The notes beneath the pieces were generated by a model that saw only the letters and a list, made by a program, of their open reading frames with translations, was not told where the DNA came from and did no database searches. From an uncultured Bacteroidales bacterium (GTDB lineage: Bacteria; Bacteroidota; Bacteroidia; Bacteroidales; Marinilabiliaceae), in contig CAKUVM010000031.1 of the NCBI GenBank assembly GCA_934699135.1, positions 1 through 19,171 of the forward strand: 19,171 nucleotides of DNA, read 5' to 3'. Shown in pieces: positions 7,530 through 14,264 of this stretch. Made by a program: the position numbers and the translations under genes. Within the stretch, counting starts at the first letter, position 1. Every line of letters begins with the position of its first letter.

Positions 7530-8459
7530 ATGTCTGATCCGGTTTTGTCCTTTGTTGTCCCAGTGTATAATGTTGAGGAATATGTAGAAAGGTGTCTTCT
7601 TAGCATTCTGACTCAGTCGTTAGAAGACGAAATGTATGAGATTGTGATACAGGATGATGGCTCTACAGATGGAAGCCTTTTAAAAGTGAGAAATGTTTTA
7701 GGACAAAGGCATAACTGCAAAGTCTTGACATCCGAGAACAGAGGTTTAAGTGCCGCTAGAAACTCTGGGCTTAGGGCGGCCACGGGGCGTTATGTTTGGT
7801 TCGTTGATTCTGATGATTTCTTAGAGGCAGGGTGCCTACGGCATATTGTTGAGGTGCTGTCTCACTCTCACGTTGATGTCTTTAATACTGGCTATAAGAA
7901 AATAGTTGGAGGTGTCACAAAGCAGAGGTCTGTGCCATGGGGACGGTTTGGATACATTCAGGCTTGGACGCACATCTATCGCAGAGAGTTTCTATGTGTC
8001 AATAACTTGCGCTTCGTCCAAGGACTGCTGCACGAGGATTTTGAGTTTACGCCTAGGGCTTCGTTTTTAGCAAACAAGGTAGAAAATATAGCCGTTAAAC
8101 CATACGTTGCCTGCAAAAGGCCTGGGTCAATAACAACAACATTTAATCCAAAGAGAGCTTTTGATATGGTTGAGGTAGCCATCAGCTTGTACGAGTTTCA
8201 AAAGTCTCATTGTGCACAAGGTTGTAATTTCAATAGGAGGGTTGCACTGGCTCTGAACAATGCACTGCGATATACATTGGACACCCATTGGGGGGCTATC
8301 AATGAGTGTATGCTGAATCAAAAACTTGAATCTAATAAGTACTTGCTTACGTCGCTATTTAAGACGTTGATTCCGAAATATTTGCTTATGTATGTCCTGT
8401 TAACCCTCTGCCCGTCAAACATTGTCGGCACGTATCGGAGAATGAGGTGGTTGCTCTAG
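7530..8459 (+). CDS. Glycosyltransferase family 2 (A/T-rich, probably acquired)
   Basis: A 309-residue GT2 enzyme. It shows FVVPVYN at the N terminus, the nucleotide-binding QDDGSTDG (41-48), the DxD motif in FVDSDDF (91-97) and HED near residue 169 as the likely catalytic base region. A hydrophobic, basic C-terminal stretch (IPKYLLMYVLLTLCP) may attach it to the inner membrane. I chose the ATG at 7530 because it places the first strand at residue 6; a TTG-initiated reading from 7449 would add 27 residues without family character. Codons are markedly richer in A/T than in neighbouring genes, and the gene lies directly inside a 15-bp direct repeat, both suggesting recent acquisition. The sugar specificity cannot be read. 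It converges on the DUF2442 gene across a 246-bp gap. Confidence 0.92.
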   Translation: MSDPVLSFVVPVYNVEEYVERCLLSILTQSLEDEMYEIVIQDDGSTDGSLLKVRNVLGQRHNCKVLTSENRGLSAARNSGLRAATGRYVWFVDSDDFLEAGCLRHIVEVLSHSHVDVFNTGYKKIVGGVTKQRSVPWGRFGYIQAWTHIYRREFLCVNNLRFVQGLLHEDFEFTPRASFLANKVENIAVKPYVACKRPGSITTTFNPKRAFDMVEVAISLYEFQKSHCAQGCNFNRRVALALNNALRYTLDTHWGAINECMLNQKLESNKYLLTSLFKTLIPKYLLMYVLLTLCPSNIVGTYRRMRWLL

Positions 8460-8705
8460 CTTGCTTTTATTAGTTGTCTGTTGGTTTGTGGTGAGAAGTG
8501 CGCATTTTGATGTGCAGTGAGAACTCGTTTGGTCACGGAATGGGATGCATATTGTTCGTTGCGTCTGTTGCGCAAATGCTGTTTAATGTTGCGCAATCAT
8601 TCCTCCCTCAAGCATGCTAGGACGACGATGCACGCGATACGGCGTGCCTGCTCCTCCATTAGGAGGCTCAAACTATATCGATTGTGGCAAATGTGTGATG
8701 ACCAA
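8460..8705. other. Non-coding gap between convergent genes
   Basis: This stretch of 246 bases separates the 3' end of the A/T-rich glycosyltransferase from the 3' end of the DUF2442 gene. I see no convincing gene, tRNA or terminator with a T-run. It holds a pair of TTGCGCAA palindromes and a small CCTCC-ATTA-GGAGG dyad near 8655. Open frames over the region are rich in arginine and cysteine and look like chance. Confidence 0.5.
8566..8596. repeat. Paired palindromes, possible operator
   Basis: TGTTGCGCAA occurs at 8566-8575 and again at 8587-8596, exactly 21 bp apart. Each copy contains the perfect 8-bp palindrome TTGCGCAA. A further GTTGCG lies at 8558-8563. Two turns of helix between dyads would suit a protein binding two sites side by side, but the location between two convergent 3' ends is odd for an operator. 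Confidence 0.4.
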
Positions 8706-8942
8706 CTACTTTGCGGAGCTGATTTTATACAGATATTCAGGGGCAAAATCAGCTCCATTGTCCCACTCCACAGTGTTGAATGGAATGCTGAAACGCTTGA
8801 ATTTGTCTAGGTTCCGAAGAGGTTCAAACACTTCACCTTTTAGTGACGCATACAAGTCCACCACTCTGACTTCCCCATTGTTGAAGTGCAGGCGCAGTTT
8901 ATAACCGCCAATATACTCGGCTTTAGTAATCACAAGAAACAT
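8706..8942 (-). CDS. DUF2442 domain-containing protein
   Basis: A 78-residue protein made up almost entirely of the DUF2442 domain: a start like FLVITKAEYIGGYKL, then LRLHFNNGEVRVVDL, the conserved LKGEVFEPLRNLDKFKRF helix, and the closing VEWDNGADFAPEYLY. This matches the family from start to end. It has no signal peptide and should be cytoplasmic. The biochemical function of the family is not known to me. It starts 15 bp after the DUF4160 gene on the same strand and is very likely co-transcribed with it. Such pairs are common in bacteria and have the size and layout of toxin-antitoxin modules, but that role is inference. It lies inside the repeat-bounded island. Confidence 0.85.
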   Translation of the reverse strand: MFLVITKAEYIGGYKLRLHFNNGEVRVVDLYASLKGEVFEPLRNLDKFKRFSIPFNTVEWDNGADFAPEYLYKISSAK

Positions 8943-8957
8943 GGCGTGTCATTTATT

Positions 8958-9191
8958 TTAATGGTTCCATCTTTTTAGATTGGCTCCGTTCTGCGCTAGT
9001 TGCCAGTCTTCAATAAGCTCATTCCTATGTATGTCTAACCATTCAAGAATTATGCGTAGCGCACGCCCCGGCATCTCGCCTTTCACCACACCGGCCCGAT
9101 ACTCACCATACCAAGCGCGGAAGTGCGGAGGCATGTGGTCGTTATAATTCAGCCAAATCGGGATTCCGTAAAAGTAACTAATCTGTGGCAT
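8958..9191 (-). CDS. DUF4160 domain-containing protein
   Basis: A 77-residue protein covering the whole DUF4160 domain. Family marks are the start MPQISYFYGIPIWLNYNDH, followed by PPHFRAWYGEYRA, then the glycine/leucine-rich turn (GEMPGRALR) and the final LEWLDIHRNELIEDW helix. The family usually has H-F-H in the PPHFH motif; here the second histidine is arginine. Cytoplasmic, function unknown to me. It is the first gene of a two-gene unit with DUF2442. A short dyad, TGCGC-CT-GCGCA, lies 18 bp upstream at 9210-9221 and could be an autoregulatory site. The pair is the only non-glycan content of the repeat-bounded island. Confidence 0.87.
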   Translation of the reverse strand: MPQISYFYGIPIWLNYNDHMPPHFRAWYGEYRAGVVKGEMPGRALRIILEWLDIHRNELIEDWQLAQNGANLKRWNH

Positions 9192-9209
9192 TGTGCAACT
9201 TGTTTACTG

Positions 9210-9221
9210 TGCGCCTGCGCA
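9210..9221. promoter_or_regulatory. Short dyad upstream of the DUF4160-DUF2442 unit
   Basis: TGCGC, two bases, GCGCA forms a dyad about 20 bp before the DUF4160 start codon. Position and symmetry would suit a repressor site, but the arms are only 5 bp and no clear promoter with TAnnTTTG was found beside it. Confidence 0.25.
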
Positions 9222-9252
9222 TTACGTTCGCAATAATAACAATTTAAAAGTA

Positions 9253-9372
9253 CTAATCAAAACAGCTTTTTGACTTCGTCACGTCGCAGCCACTGGCTTT
9301 GAGATATTCCTGCTGTGGCTCCAGGCACTCACCATGCCACGTGTTGAACTCTATGAGCGCGATTCTTCTCAT
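9253..9372 (-). pseudogene. 5' stub of a glycan biosynthesis gene, cut at the island border
   Basis: The ATG at 9372-9370 overlaps the TGA of the upstream glycosyltransferase (ATGA), so the stub was the next gene of that operon. It encodes 39 residues before TAG at 9255-9253. The first 32 (MRRIALIEFNTWHGECLEPQ, then QEYLKASGCDVT) resemble, as I recall, the start of glycan-cluster glycosyltransferases with the pattern E-x-x-x-x-H-x-E-x-L-x-P-Q followed by L-x-x-x-G-x-x-V. A full enzyme would have 300 or more residues. The frame ends within and just past the right copy of the 15-bp repeat, which points to truncation by insertion or deletion. It may still be translated, but a 39-residue product is unlikely to be active. 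Confidence 0.6.
9257..9271 (+). repeat. 15-bp direct repeat, right copy (island boundary)
   Basis: TCAAAACAGCTTTTT is identical to 7515-7529 and lies inside the last codons of the minus-strand stub gene. G/C-rich sequence resumes on its right side. Confidence 0.85.
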
Positions 9373-10199
9373 CTCAGTTTCCTTATCCCGTTCGGGGTCT
9401 CTATGATGCCCTCGCTCCGCGTCTTGCGCCTTATGGCCTTGTTGGCCTCGATGGATTCCTTCGTCTTATAAGGCCTCTTATGGTCCAGGTGAGCCACGAT
9501 GGCGGAGTAGCGCAGCTGTATGGGGCGGATGCCCATGTTCATCAGTCTCTCGCCAAACTCGCGGTCTTGGCCGCCGTAGTGCATATCCTCGTTATAGCCG
9601 TTCACTTTGAGGGCGTCCTCGCGCCAACCAGAGGAGTTGCACCCGTTCCATGTGGCCTTGGTGGGCGTGATGAAGTTCATGAGGGTGGCGAACCATCTCT
9701 TGCCCACGAGCTTGGTCATCTTGAACGATGTCGGCTGCCCGTGGCCGCGCAGCCAACTGATGGAGAACACGTTTCCGCTGTCAATGTCGGCGCGCGTCAC
9801 GAGGTTGCTCACGTGCATTGTCAGCTTGAAGTAGCCGCCAGATATGAAGCGGCCCTTGCGGGCGTTGGCGTGATGCACGGCCACAAAGTCGGCCCGGGGG
9901 ATGCAGTCTTGGTCGGTGAATATGAGGTAGTCTGACTCGGCTGCCACCAGGGCTTTGTTCAAAATCTCTGATTTCTGAAACCCTCGGTCCTCGTGCCATA
10001 CATGCTTTATGGGCAGAGACTGGGCGAACGACTCTATGAGCCGACGCGTCTCATCGGTCGAGCCGTCATCGGCTATCACAATCTCATCGGGCTTGCGCGT
10101 CTGGTGGCAGTAGCCCCACAACGTCCGCTCAAGCCACCGCGGGTTGTTGTATGTCGATATGACCACTCCGATGGAGAAGTCTTGTGTCTCGTCTGTCAT
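9369..10199 (-). CDS. Glycosyltransferase family 2
   Basis: A 276-residue GT2 enzyme. The N-terminal strand is GVVISTYNNP (11-20), the donor-binding segment IADDGSTDE (42-50), and the metal-binding motif DQD in FTDQDC (94-99). A later GGQDREFGERL segment, near residue 225, corresponds to the ED-type acceptor/base motif of the galactosyltransferase C-terminal domain. This makes it different in subtype from the two FVDSDD-type enzymes in the window. No signal peptide or clear membrane segment is present, so it probably acts at the inner face of the inner membrane. It starts 10 bp after the acyltransferase gene, which suggests work on lipid A or LPS core, although a capsule role is possible. Its stop overlaps the ATG of a truncated gene. 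Confidence 0.9.
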   Translation of the reverse strand: MTDETQDFSIGVVISTYNNPRWLERTLWGYCHQTRKPDEIVIADDGSTDETRRLIESFAQSLPIKHVWHEDRGFQKSEILNKALVAAESDYLIFTDQDCIPRADFVAVHHANARKGRFISGGYFKLTMHVSNLVTRADIDSGNVFSISWLRGHGQPTSFKMTKLVGKRWFATLMNFITPTKATWNGCNSSGWREDALKVNGYNEDMHYGGQDREFGERLMNMGIRPIQLRYSAIVAHLDHKRPYKTKESIEANKAIRRKTRSEGIIETPNGIRKLR

Positions 10200-10209
10200 T
10201 TTGGGGCCT

Positions 10210-11199
10210 TTAATGTTTTGTGTTTTCTTCAGGAAAGTCCTTGTGTTTCAATTTCCACCGCCTGTGGCTCCATAGCCATAGCTCCGGCAGGCGGTGCAAA
10301 TCGTCTTCCAAGAAGGCGGCGAAGCGCGCCGTGCACTCCGTCTCTGGCAGTTCTTGCGGATTCTCGGCAATGAGCTTGAGCTCCACCTCATAATGCCCGC
10401 GCTTGTAGGCCACGAAAGAGGGGTAGACGAGGGCGATGTTCAGCTTGCGGGCAATGTGTTCCGGCCCCACGAGGAAAGGCGTGTCTTGCCCGCAAAAAGG
10501 CAGCCACATCTTTTGCGCGCCGCGGTGCGGGCACTGGTCTCCAATGACTAGCGTCACGCTCACGCGCCCGTCGCGGATGCACTTGAATGTGTAGCGGAAG
10601 CCATGCTGGCTCTCTATGGCAATGATGTCGCGGCGGGATCGCACCTCCACCGTCATATGGTTGGCGAAGCGGTTGCCCTGCGGCTGGTAGAAGGCGTGGA
10701 TCTCGAACTTGGGCGAGAAGATCAAGGGCCAGCTGGTGAACCACTCCCAGTTGCCAATGTGTGCGGCATAGGCGAAGACGCTCTTGCCCTTTTCCATAAG
10801 GTTCTCTATCACCTCCGGATTGCGGATCACCATGCGGCGGAGCAACTCCTCATCGCTTATGGTCAAGGCCTTGATGGTCTCGAAGAAGTAGTCGCTCAAG
10901 TGGCGGTAGAACCGGCGCTCAATCCGCTTCCGCTCCTTGTCCGTCTTTTCCGGGAATACCGTCTTCAAGTTTTGGCGCACCACTTTGAGCCGGTAACCCA
11001 TTACCCAGTAGAGCGTGAAGTAGACCACGTCGGCAAAGACGTACAGCACGCCCATTGGCAGGCGCGAGAACGCCCTCAGGCATTTGCGCCCGATGCGCTC
11101 CAAGAGATTAAGCCGTCCTATGTTGCGGCCGTTTTGGCTCACTCCCGCGGGCAGGTCGTCAAACACTCTCCTGCCGCTATGTTGTTCTTCGTTTGGCAC
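10210..11199 (-). CDS. Lipid A biosynthesis acyltransferase (LpxL/HtrB family)
   Basis: A 329-residue member of the lysophospholipid/lipid A acyltransferase family, which adds a secondary acyl chain to lipid A at the inner membrane. It has a membrane-anchoring segment (about residues 48-67, LPMGVLYVFADVVYFTLYWV), the block VVRQNL-x-x-VFPEK typical of the family, the catalytic H-x4-E in HIGNWE (147-152), and VIGDQCPHRG downstream. The start is GTG at 11199: AGGA stands 7 bases upstream, an in-frame stop lies just above, and the next ATG would cut into the membrane segment. The N terminus has about 35 residues more than I expect from relatives. It is followed after 10 bp by a glycosyltransferase. 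Confidence 0.92.
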   Translation of the reverse strand: MPNEEQHSGRRVFDDLPAGVSQNGRNIGRLNLLERIGRKCLRAFSRLPMGVLYVFADVVYFTLYWVMGYRLKVVRQNLKTVFPEKTDKERKRIERRFYRHLSDYFFETIKALTISDEELLRRMVIRNPEVIENLMEKGKSVFAYAAHIGNWEWFTSWPLIFSPKFEIHAFYQPQGNRFANHMTVEVRSRRDIIAIESQHGFRYTFKCIRDGRVSVTLVIGDQCPHRGAQKMWLPFCGQDTPFLVGPEHIARKLNIALVYPSFVAYKRGHYEVELKLIAENPQELPETECTARFAAFLEDDLHRLPELWLWSHRRWKLKHKDFPEENTKH

Positions 11200-11234
11200 G
11201 ACGGTTTCCTTTTTATGTCAATATAATATATATG

Positions 11235-11242
11235 CAAAGGTA
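11235..11242 (-). promoter_or_regulatory. Candidate -7 element of the acyltransferase operon
   Basis: TACCTTTG on the minus strand matches TAnnTTTG exactly, 35 bp before the GTG start. No TTG lies at the expected 19-21 base distance; the nearest is about 28 bases away. The call therefore rests on one box only. Confidence 0.35.
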
Positions 11243-11424
11243 AGAAAACGCGGGGCATAGTCAGCGTCCGCAACAGCGCTCTACACTAAATTCGACAATG
11301 TCCCGCAAGGCGAGCGCATATTACACTAAAATATGGATGACGGTTGCAAAATAACACAACACTGCGCGGCGGAACGGTAAAACCAACAAAATCTCCTTTT
11401 TTCGCACAATTTATAGCGAAGCAT

Positions 11425-11455
11425 TTTGTTAGTTGTTTAACGCAACGTAAATTTG
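11425..11455 (+). promoter_or_regulatory. Bacteroidota-type promoter of the ACT-protein/porin/uvrD gene train
   Basis: TTTG (11425-11428), 19 bases, then TAAATTTG (11448-11455) match both boxes of the Bacteroidota consensus completely. Transcription would begin near 11460, leaving a leader of about 100 bases before the ATG at 11564. Confidence 0.78.
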
Positions 11456-11563
11456 CGTCTGCGTATCGTCAGCTAGGTCACGGCACGCCCGCCATGGTCG
11501 GGGTCGTCGGGCGGCGGGGGCGATAGATATCGTGCGACAACAGTAAAAAACTCATATCACGCA

Positions 11564-12237
11564 ATGCTTACCATAAGTCAGGCCGTCGAAAAGGTGGTCA
11601 AGGTGAAACCTTTCGTCACGGAGGCCCTGTGCGAGGGCCTTATAAACATATCCTCGCTCTCTCGCCAGATTCACCCGATGGTGGAAAAGCTTACGGGCAA
11701 GGATGTGAAGCAGGTGCCATTGTCATGGCGCTCAATCGTCTGGTCCCTAATTTGAAGGGGAGCTCTGAGATGACGTATCGGAACATGATCACCTCGCTCG
11801 GCGACATCATTGTCCGCTCCGACCTGACGGACTACACGTTCCGCAACTCGCCGTCTATAGTGGACAACCATGTGAAGCTCATGAACAGCCTGGCTGGCCG
11901 CCAAGATCAGTTCTACACCATGGTGCGCGGCGTCTTCGAGTCGACTCTTGTCGTCGGCACCGAGCTTTGCCCTCTGGTGGATGACTTCTTTCAAGACGAG
12001 GAGTGCTGCTACCGCAACGCCAACCTCTCGGCCATCACGCTCAAGCTCTCGGCCAGCAACGTCCACTTCGTGGGTTTCTACTATCAGATCCTCAAATTCA
12101 TAGCCTGGGAGGGCATCAACGTCAAAGAGGTCATCTCCACCACCAATGAGTTCACCATCATCGTGGCTGAGGAGGATGTCGACGCGGCTTTCGCCATACT
12201 TAAGAACCTCAAGCAGAGCGGCAAGATTGTAGAATGA
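11564..12237 (+). CDS. ACT-domain protein (aspartate kinase C-terminal-like), frameshifted
   Basis: The gene is read in two frames. The first, from ATG 11564, gives MLTISQAVEKVVKVKPFVTE through KDVKQ; the second continues GAIVMALNRLVPNL to a normal end at 12237. One missing G in the GG at 11713-11714 explains the shift, because CAG GGT GCC would restore a single product of about 224 residues. The N-terminal half resembles a small helical domain known from Bacteroidota proteins often named 'aspartate kinase'. The C-terminal part (LSAITLKLSASNVHFVGFYY, then EGINVKEVISTTNEFTIIVAEEDV) is an ACT domain of the kind that binds amino acids in lysine/threonine-pathway kinases. No kinase domain is present, so the role is probably regulatory. 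The stop overlaps the porin ATG (ATGA). There is no slippery heptamer, so a true mutation or a read error is likelier than programmed shifting. Confidence 0.72.
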
Positions 12238-14264
12238 GGCGTCTCATGGCCTTTTCAGCGCCTGTGCGCCGCGCCGCGACACTCTTTGCGGCGTGCGTGG
12301 CGTCTTGCCTCGCCACCAGCGGGCAGATCGCGCCGCTCAACGCCAAGAGCAAGTCCGCGGCTGGCGGCAAGACGTCTGCCGAACAGATTCTGCCACACGT
12401 GAAGGCTTGGCGCATGGCGGACGACTACACCGTGGCGGACACTGCCGTGGTGGACACCATTTTGGCCGAGCATCAGGTCAACAACCCCATCTGGCGGCGC
12501 AGCCTGGCAAACGTCACGCTGGGCAACCTGGGCTCGCCAAGCCTGCCGACGTTTTATCCCGCGCTGAGACGAGACGAAGGCAACGTCTTCTACAACAGCC
12601 TGCTGCCGCTGATGTTGGAGCCTGAGGACTTCACGTTCTATAACACCGTCACGCCCTATGCCAACCTGACATACCAAAAAGGCATCCCAAAGGCGCGGCG
12701 CGAGGAGTTTTTCTCCGCCCTCTTCACGCAAAACGTGAACAAGCGCCTAAACATTGGCGCAAGGATGGACATCAACTCGGCCATCGGCCGATACGAGAAT
12801 CAGAGTGCTGACAACAGCAAGTTCGGCATGTGGGCCTCGTATGATGGAGACGTGTACAAACTTCAGCTCCAGGCGTGGTATCAGAAATATGACATTGAGG
12901 AGAACGGCGGCATTACGAATGACAGCATAGTCCTCTATCCCGACCTTTTTAACTATGACAAGGCCGAGGACTATCCCGTGCAGTTTATGGACGCGGGCAA
13001 CCGCCTGGCCACATACCGTCTGCTCTTGGCCCACAGCCTAGACTTGGGCAGCGTGACGCGGTCGGAGGGAGACAGCGTGGAATATGACGTGCCGGTGGCA
13101 ACGGCTTTCCATAAGTTGTACGTAGACAAGTCTCACCATGAGTTCACCATAGGTGACCTGTCAACCTACGCAGATCAGCTCGATGAGCTTTTTCCCGCCA
13201 TCCTTGTCGATCCCGCGCGTACACATGACAGCCGCAAATATATGCTTGTCAGCAACTTGTTTCAGCTCAAGCTGAACGAGGAGTTCAACAGCCTCTTGCG
13301 CTTTGGCCTCCGCGCCTACATTGGCAACGACATCCGCCAATACTATTGGGACGCCGAGTCGGAGGTCGTCACAGACGATGAGACCGACGAGCAGAGCCTC
13401 GTCTTCCACCGCAACAAGAAGAATCGCGTCAGCACCTATATGGGTGGTCAGATATTCAAGAACATAGGCGACAGGCTTCGGTGGAACGCCGGGGCGCGCT
13501 TCATGCTGCAAGGCTACAACGCCGGCGACGTGGAGGCCGATGGCGGCGTGAGCGTCACCATTGGCAGCGGACGTTGGGCCACAGACGTGTGGGGCAAGGC
13601 GCGCTACGCGTTGCGGACTCCGTCGCTCTGGGAGGAGCGTTTCTGCTCCAACCACTATGAGTGGAATTTGGCCCTGGACCGCGAGCAGAACCTCGACATA
13701 AGTGGCGGCCTGCGCATCCCCGGCGCGGGGGTTGACGTGACGGTGTTCAGCTCCACGCTCCACAACCGCGTGTTTTTCAACTCGCAAGGCGTGCCAAGCC
13801 AAAAAGCCGACGTGACGCAGGTGATGGGGGCCTGCGTGAGGGCGCAACTCACGCAGAGCCATACCAACCTCAACACCATAATACGCGCCGCGGCGCAGAA
13901 GACGACAGACAATGACGTGGTGCCGGCCCCGGCTTTCGCCGTCTTTGCCACGTCCTATTGGGAGCGGCTCTTCTTTGGGGTGCTGCTGACGCAGATAGGG
14001 TTCGACGTGAGATTCAACACCCGATATTACACACCGGCCTACATCCCCGCCATCATGCAGTTTGTGCCGCAGGGCGAGCGCAAGACGGGCGGCTATGGCT
14101 ATTTCGACCCGTTTGTCAACTTCCACCTCAAGAAGATAAGGGCCTACGTCAAATATGAGCACGTCAACAACCTCTGGGGCTCAAACGACCATTTCAACAC
14201 CATCCACTACCCGGCCAACCCGCACACGTTCAAATTTGGCCTGTCGTGGAATTTCTATGACTGA
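12234..14264 (+). CDS. Putative porin (Porin_10 family)
   Basis: A 676-residue outer-membrane protein. The basic N terminus and hydrophobic stretch RAATLFAACVASCLATSG (about 13-30) form a signal peptide. The segment NNPIWRRSLANVTLGNLGSP, then FYNSLLPLMLEPEDFTFYNT and the closing HYPANPHTFKFGLSWNFYD are strong marks of the Bacteroidota 'putative porin' family. Many alternating aromatic strands and a final aromatic residue near the C terminus fit a beta-barrel inserted by the BAM machinery. The substrate is unknown. It overlaps the ACT-protein gene by ATGA, so translation is probably coupled, and its stop overlaps the uvrD start by one base. Nothing suggests damage. Linking an ACT regulator to a porin is unexpected and may be only an inherited gene order. 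Confidence 0.9.
   Translation: MRRLMAFSAPVRRAATLFAACVASCLATSGQIAPLNAKSKSAAGGKTSAEQILPHVKAWRMADDYTVADTAVVDTILAEHQVNNPIWRRSLANVTLGNLGSPSLPTFYPALRRDEGNVFYNSLLPLMLEPEDFTFYNTVTPYANLTYQKGIPKARREEFFSALFTQNVNKRLNIGARMDINSAIGRYENQSADNSKFGMWASYDGDVYKLQLQAWYQKYDIEENGGITNDSIVLYPDLFNYDKAEDYPVQFMDAGNRLATYRLLLAHSLDLGSVTRSEGDSVEYDVPVATAFHKLYVDKSHHEFTIGDLSTYADQLDELFPAILVDPARTHDSRKYMLVSNLFQLKLNEEFNSLLRFGLRAYIGNDIRQYYWDAESEVVTDDETDEQSLVFHRNKKNRVSTYMGGQIFKNIGDRLRWNAGARFMLQGYNAGDVEADGGVSVTIGSGRWATDVWGKARYALRTPSLWEERFCSNHYEWNLALDREQNLDISGGLRIPGAGVDVTVFSSTLHNRVFFNSQGVPSQKADVTQVMGACVRAQLTQSHTNLNTIIRAAAQKTTDNDVVPAPAFAVFATSYWERLFFGVLLTQIGFDVRFNTRYYTPAYIPAIMQFVPQGERKTGGYGYFDPFVNFHLKKIRAYVKYEHVNNLWGSNDHFNTIHYPANPHTFKFGLSWNFYD

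Larger units (their letters stand above)
11200..11563. other. Divergent intergenic region
   Basis: These 364 bases separate the minus-strand acyltransferase operon from the plus-strand gene train. They hold a -7-like box for the left operon (TACCTTTG, 11242 to 11235, minus), a near-perfect promoter for the right operon, two TACACTAAA repeats (11282-11290 and 11322-11330) and, in the leader, a G/C-rich stretch (about 11480-11522) with a 10-codon open frame from 11492. I see no gene of convincing quality. Confidence 0.6.

Noticed and set aside
8517..8904. Plus-strand open frames of 96-97 codons across the convergent gap and DUF2442
   Set aside because: They are rich in arginine and cysteine, overlap DUF2442 on the other strand and show no family pattern.
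11492..11524. Ten-codon open frame as an attenuator-type leader peptide
   Set aside because: It has no run of one regulatory amino acid, and no terminator hairpin with T-run follows before the ACT gene.
11700..11725. Programmed -1 ribosomal frameshift in the ACT-domain gene
   Set aside because: No X-XXY-YYZ heptamer is present at the junction, and I saw no clear stimulatory stem just downstream. A lost G in a GGG run explains the shift more simply.
13161..14162. Long minus-strand open frame (333 codons) inside the porin gene
   Set aside because: It is a shadow of the porin reading frame in G/C-rich DNA, with histidine/valine/alanine-heavy composition and no known motif.
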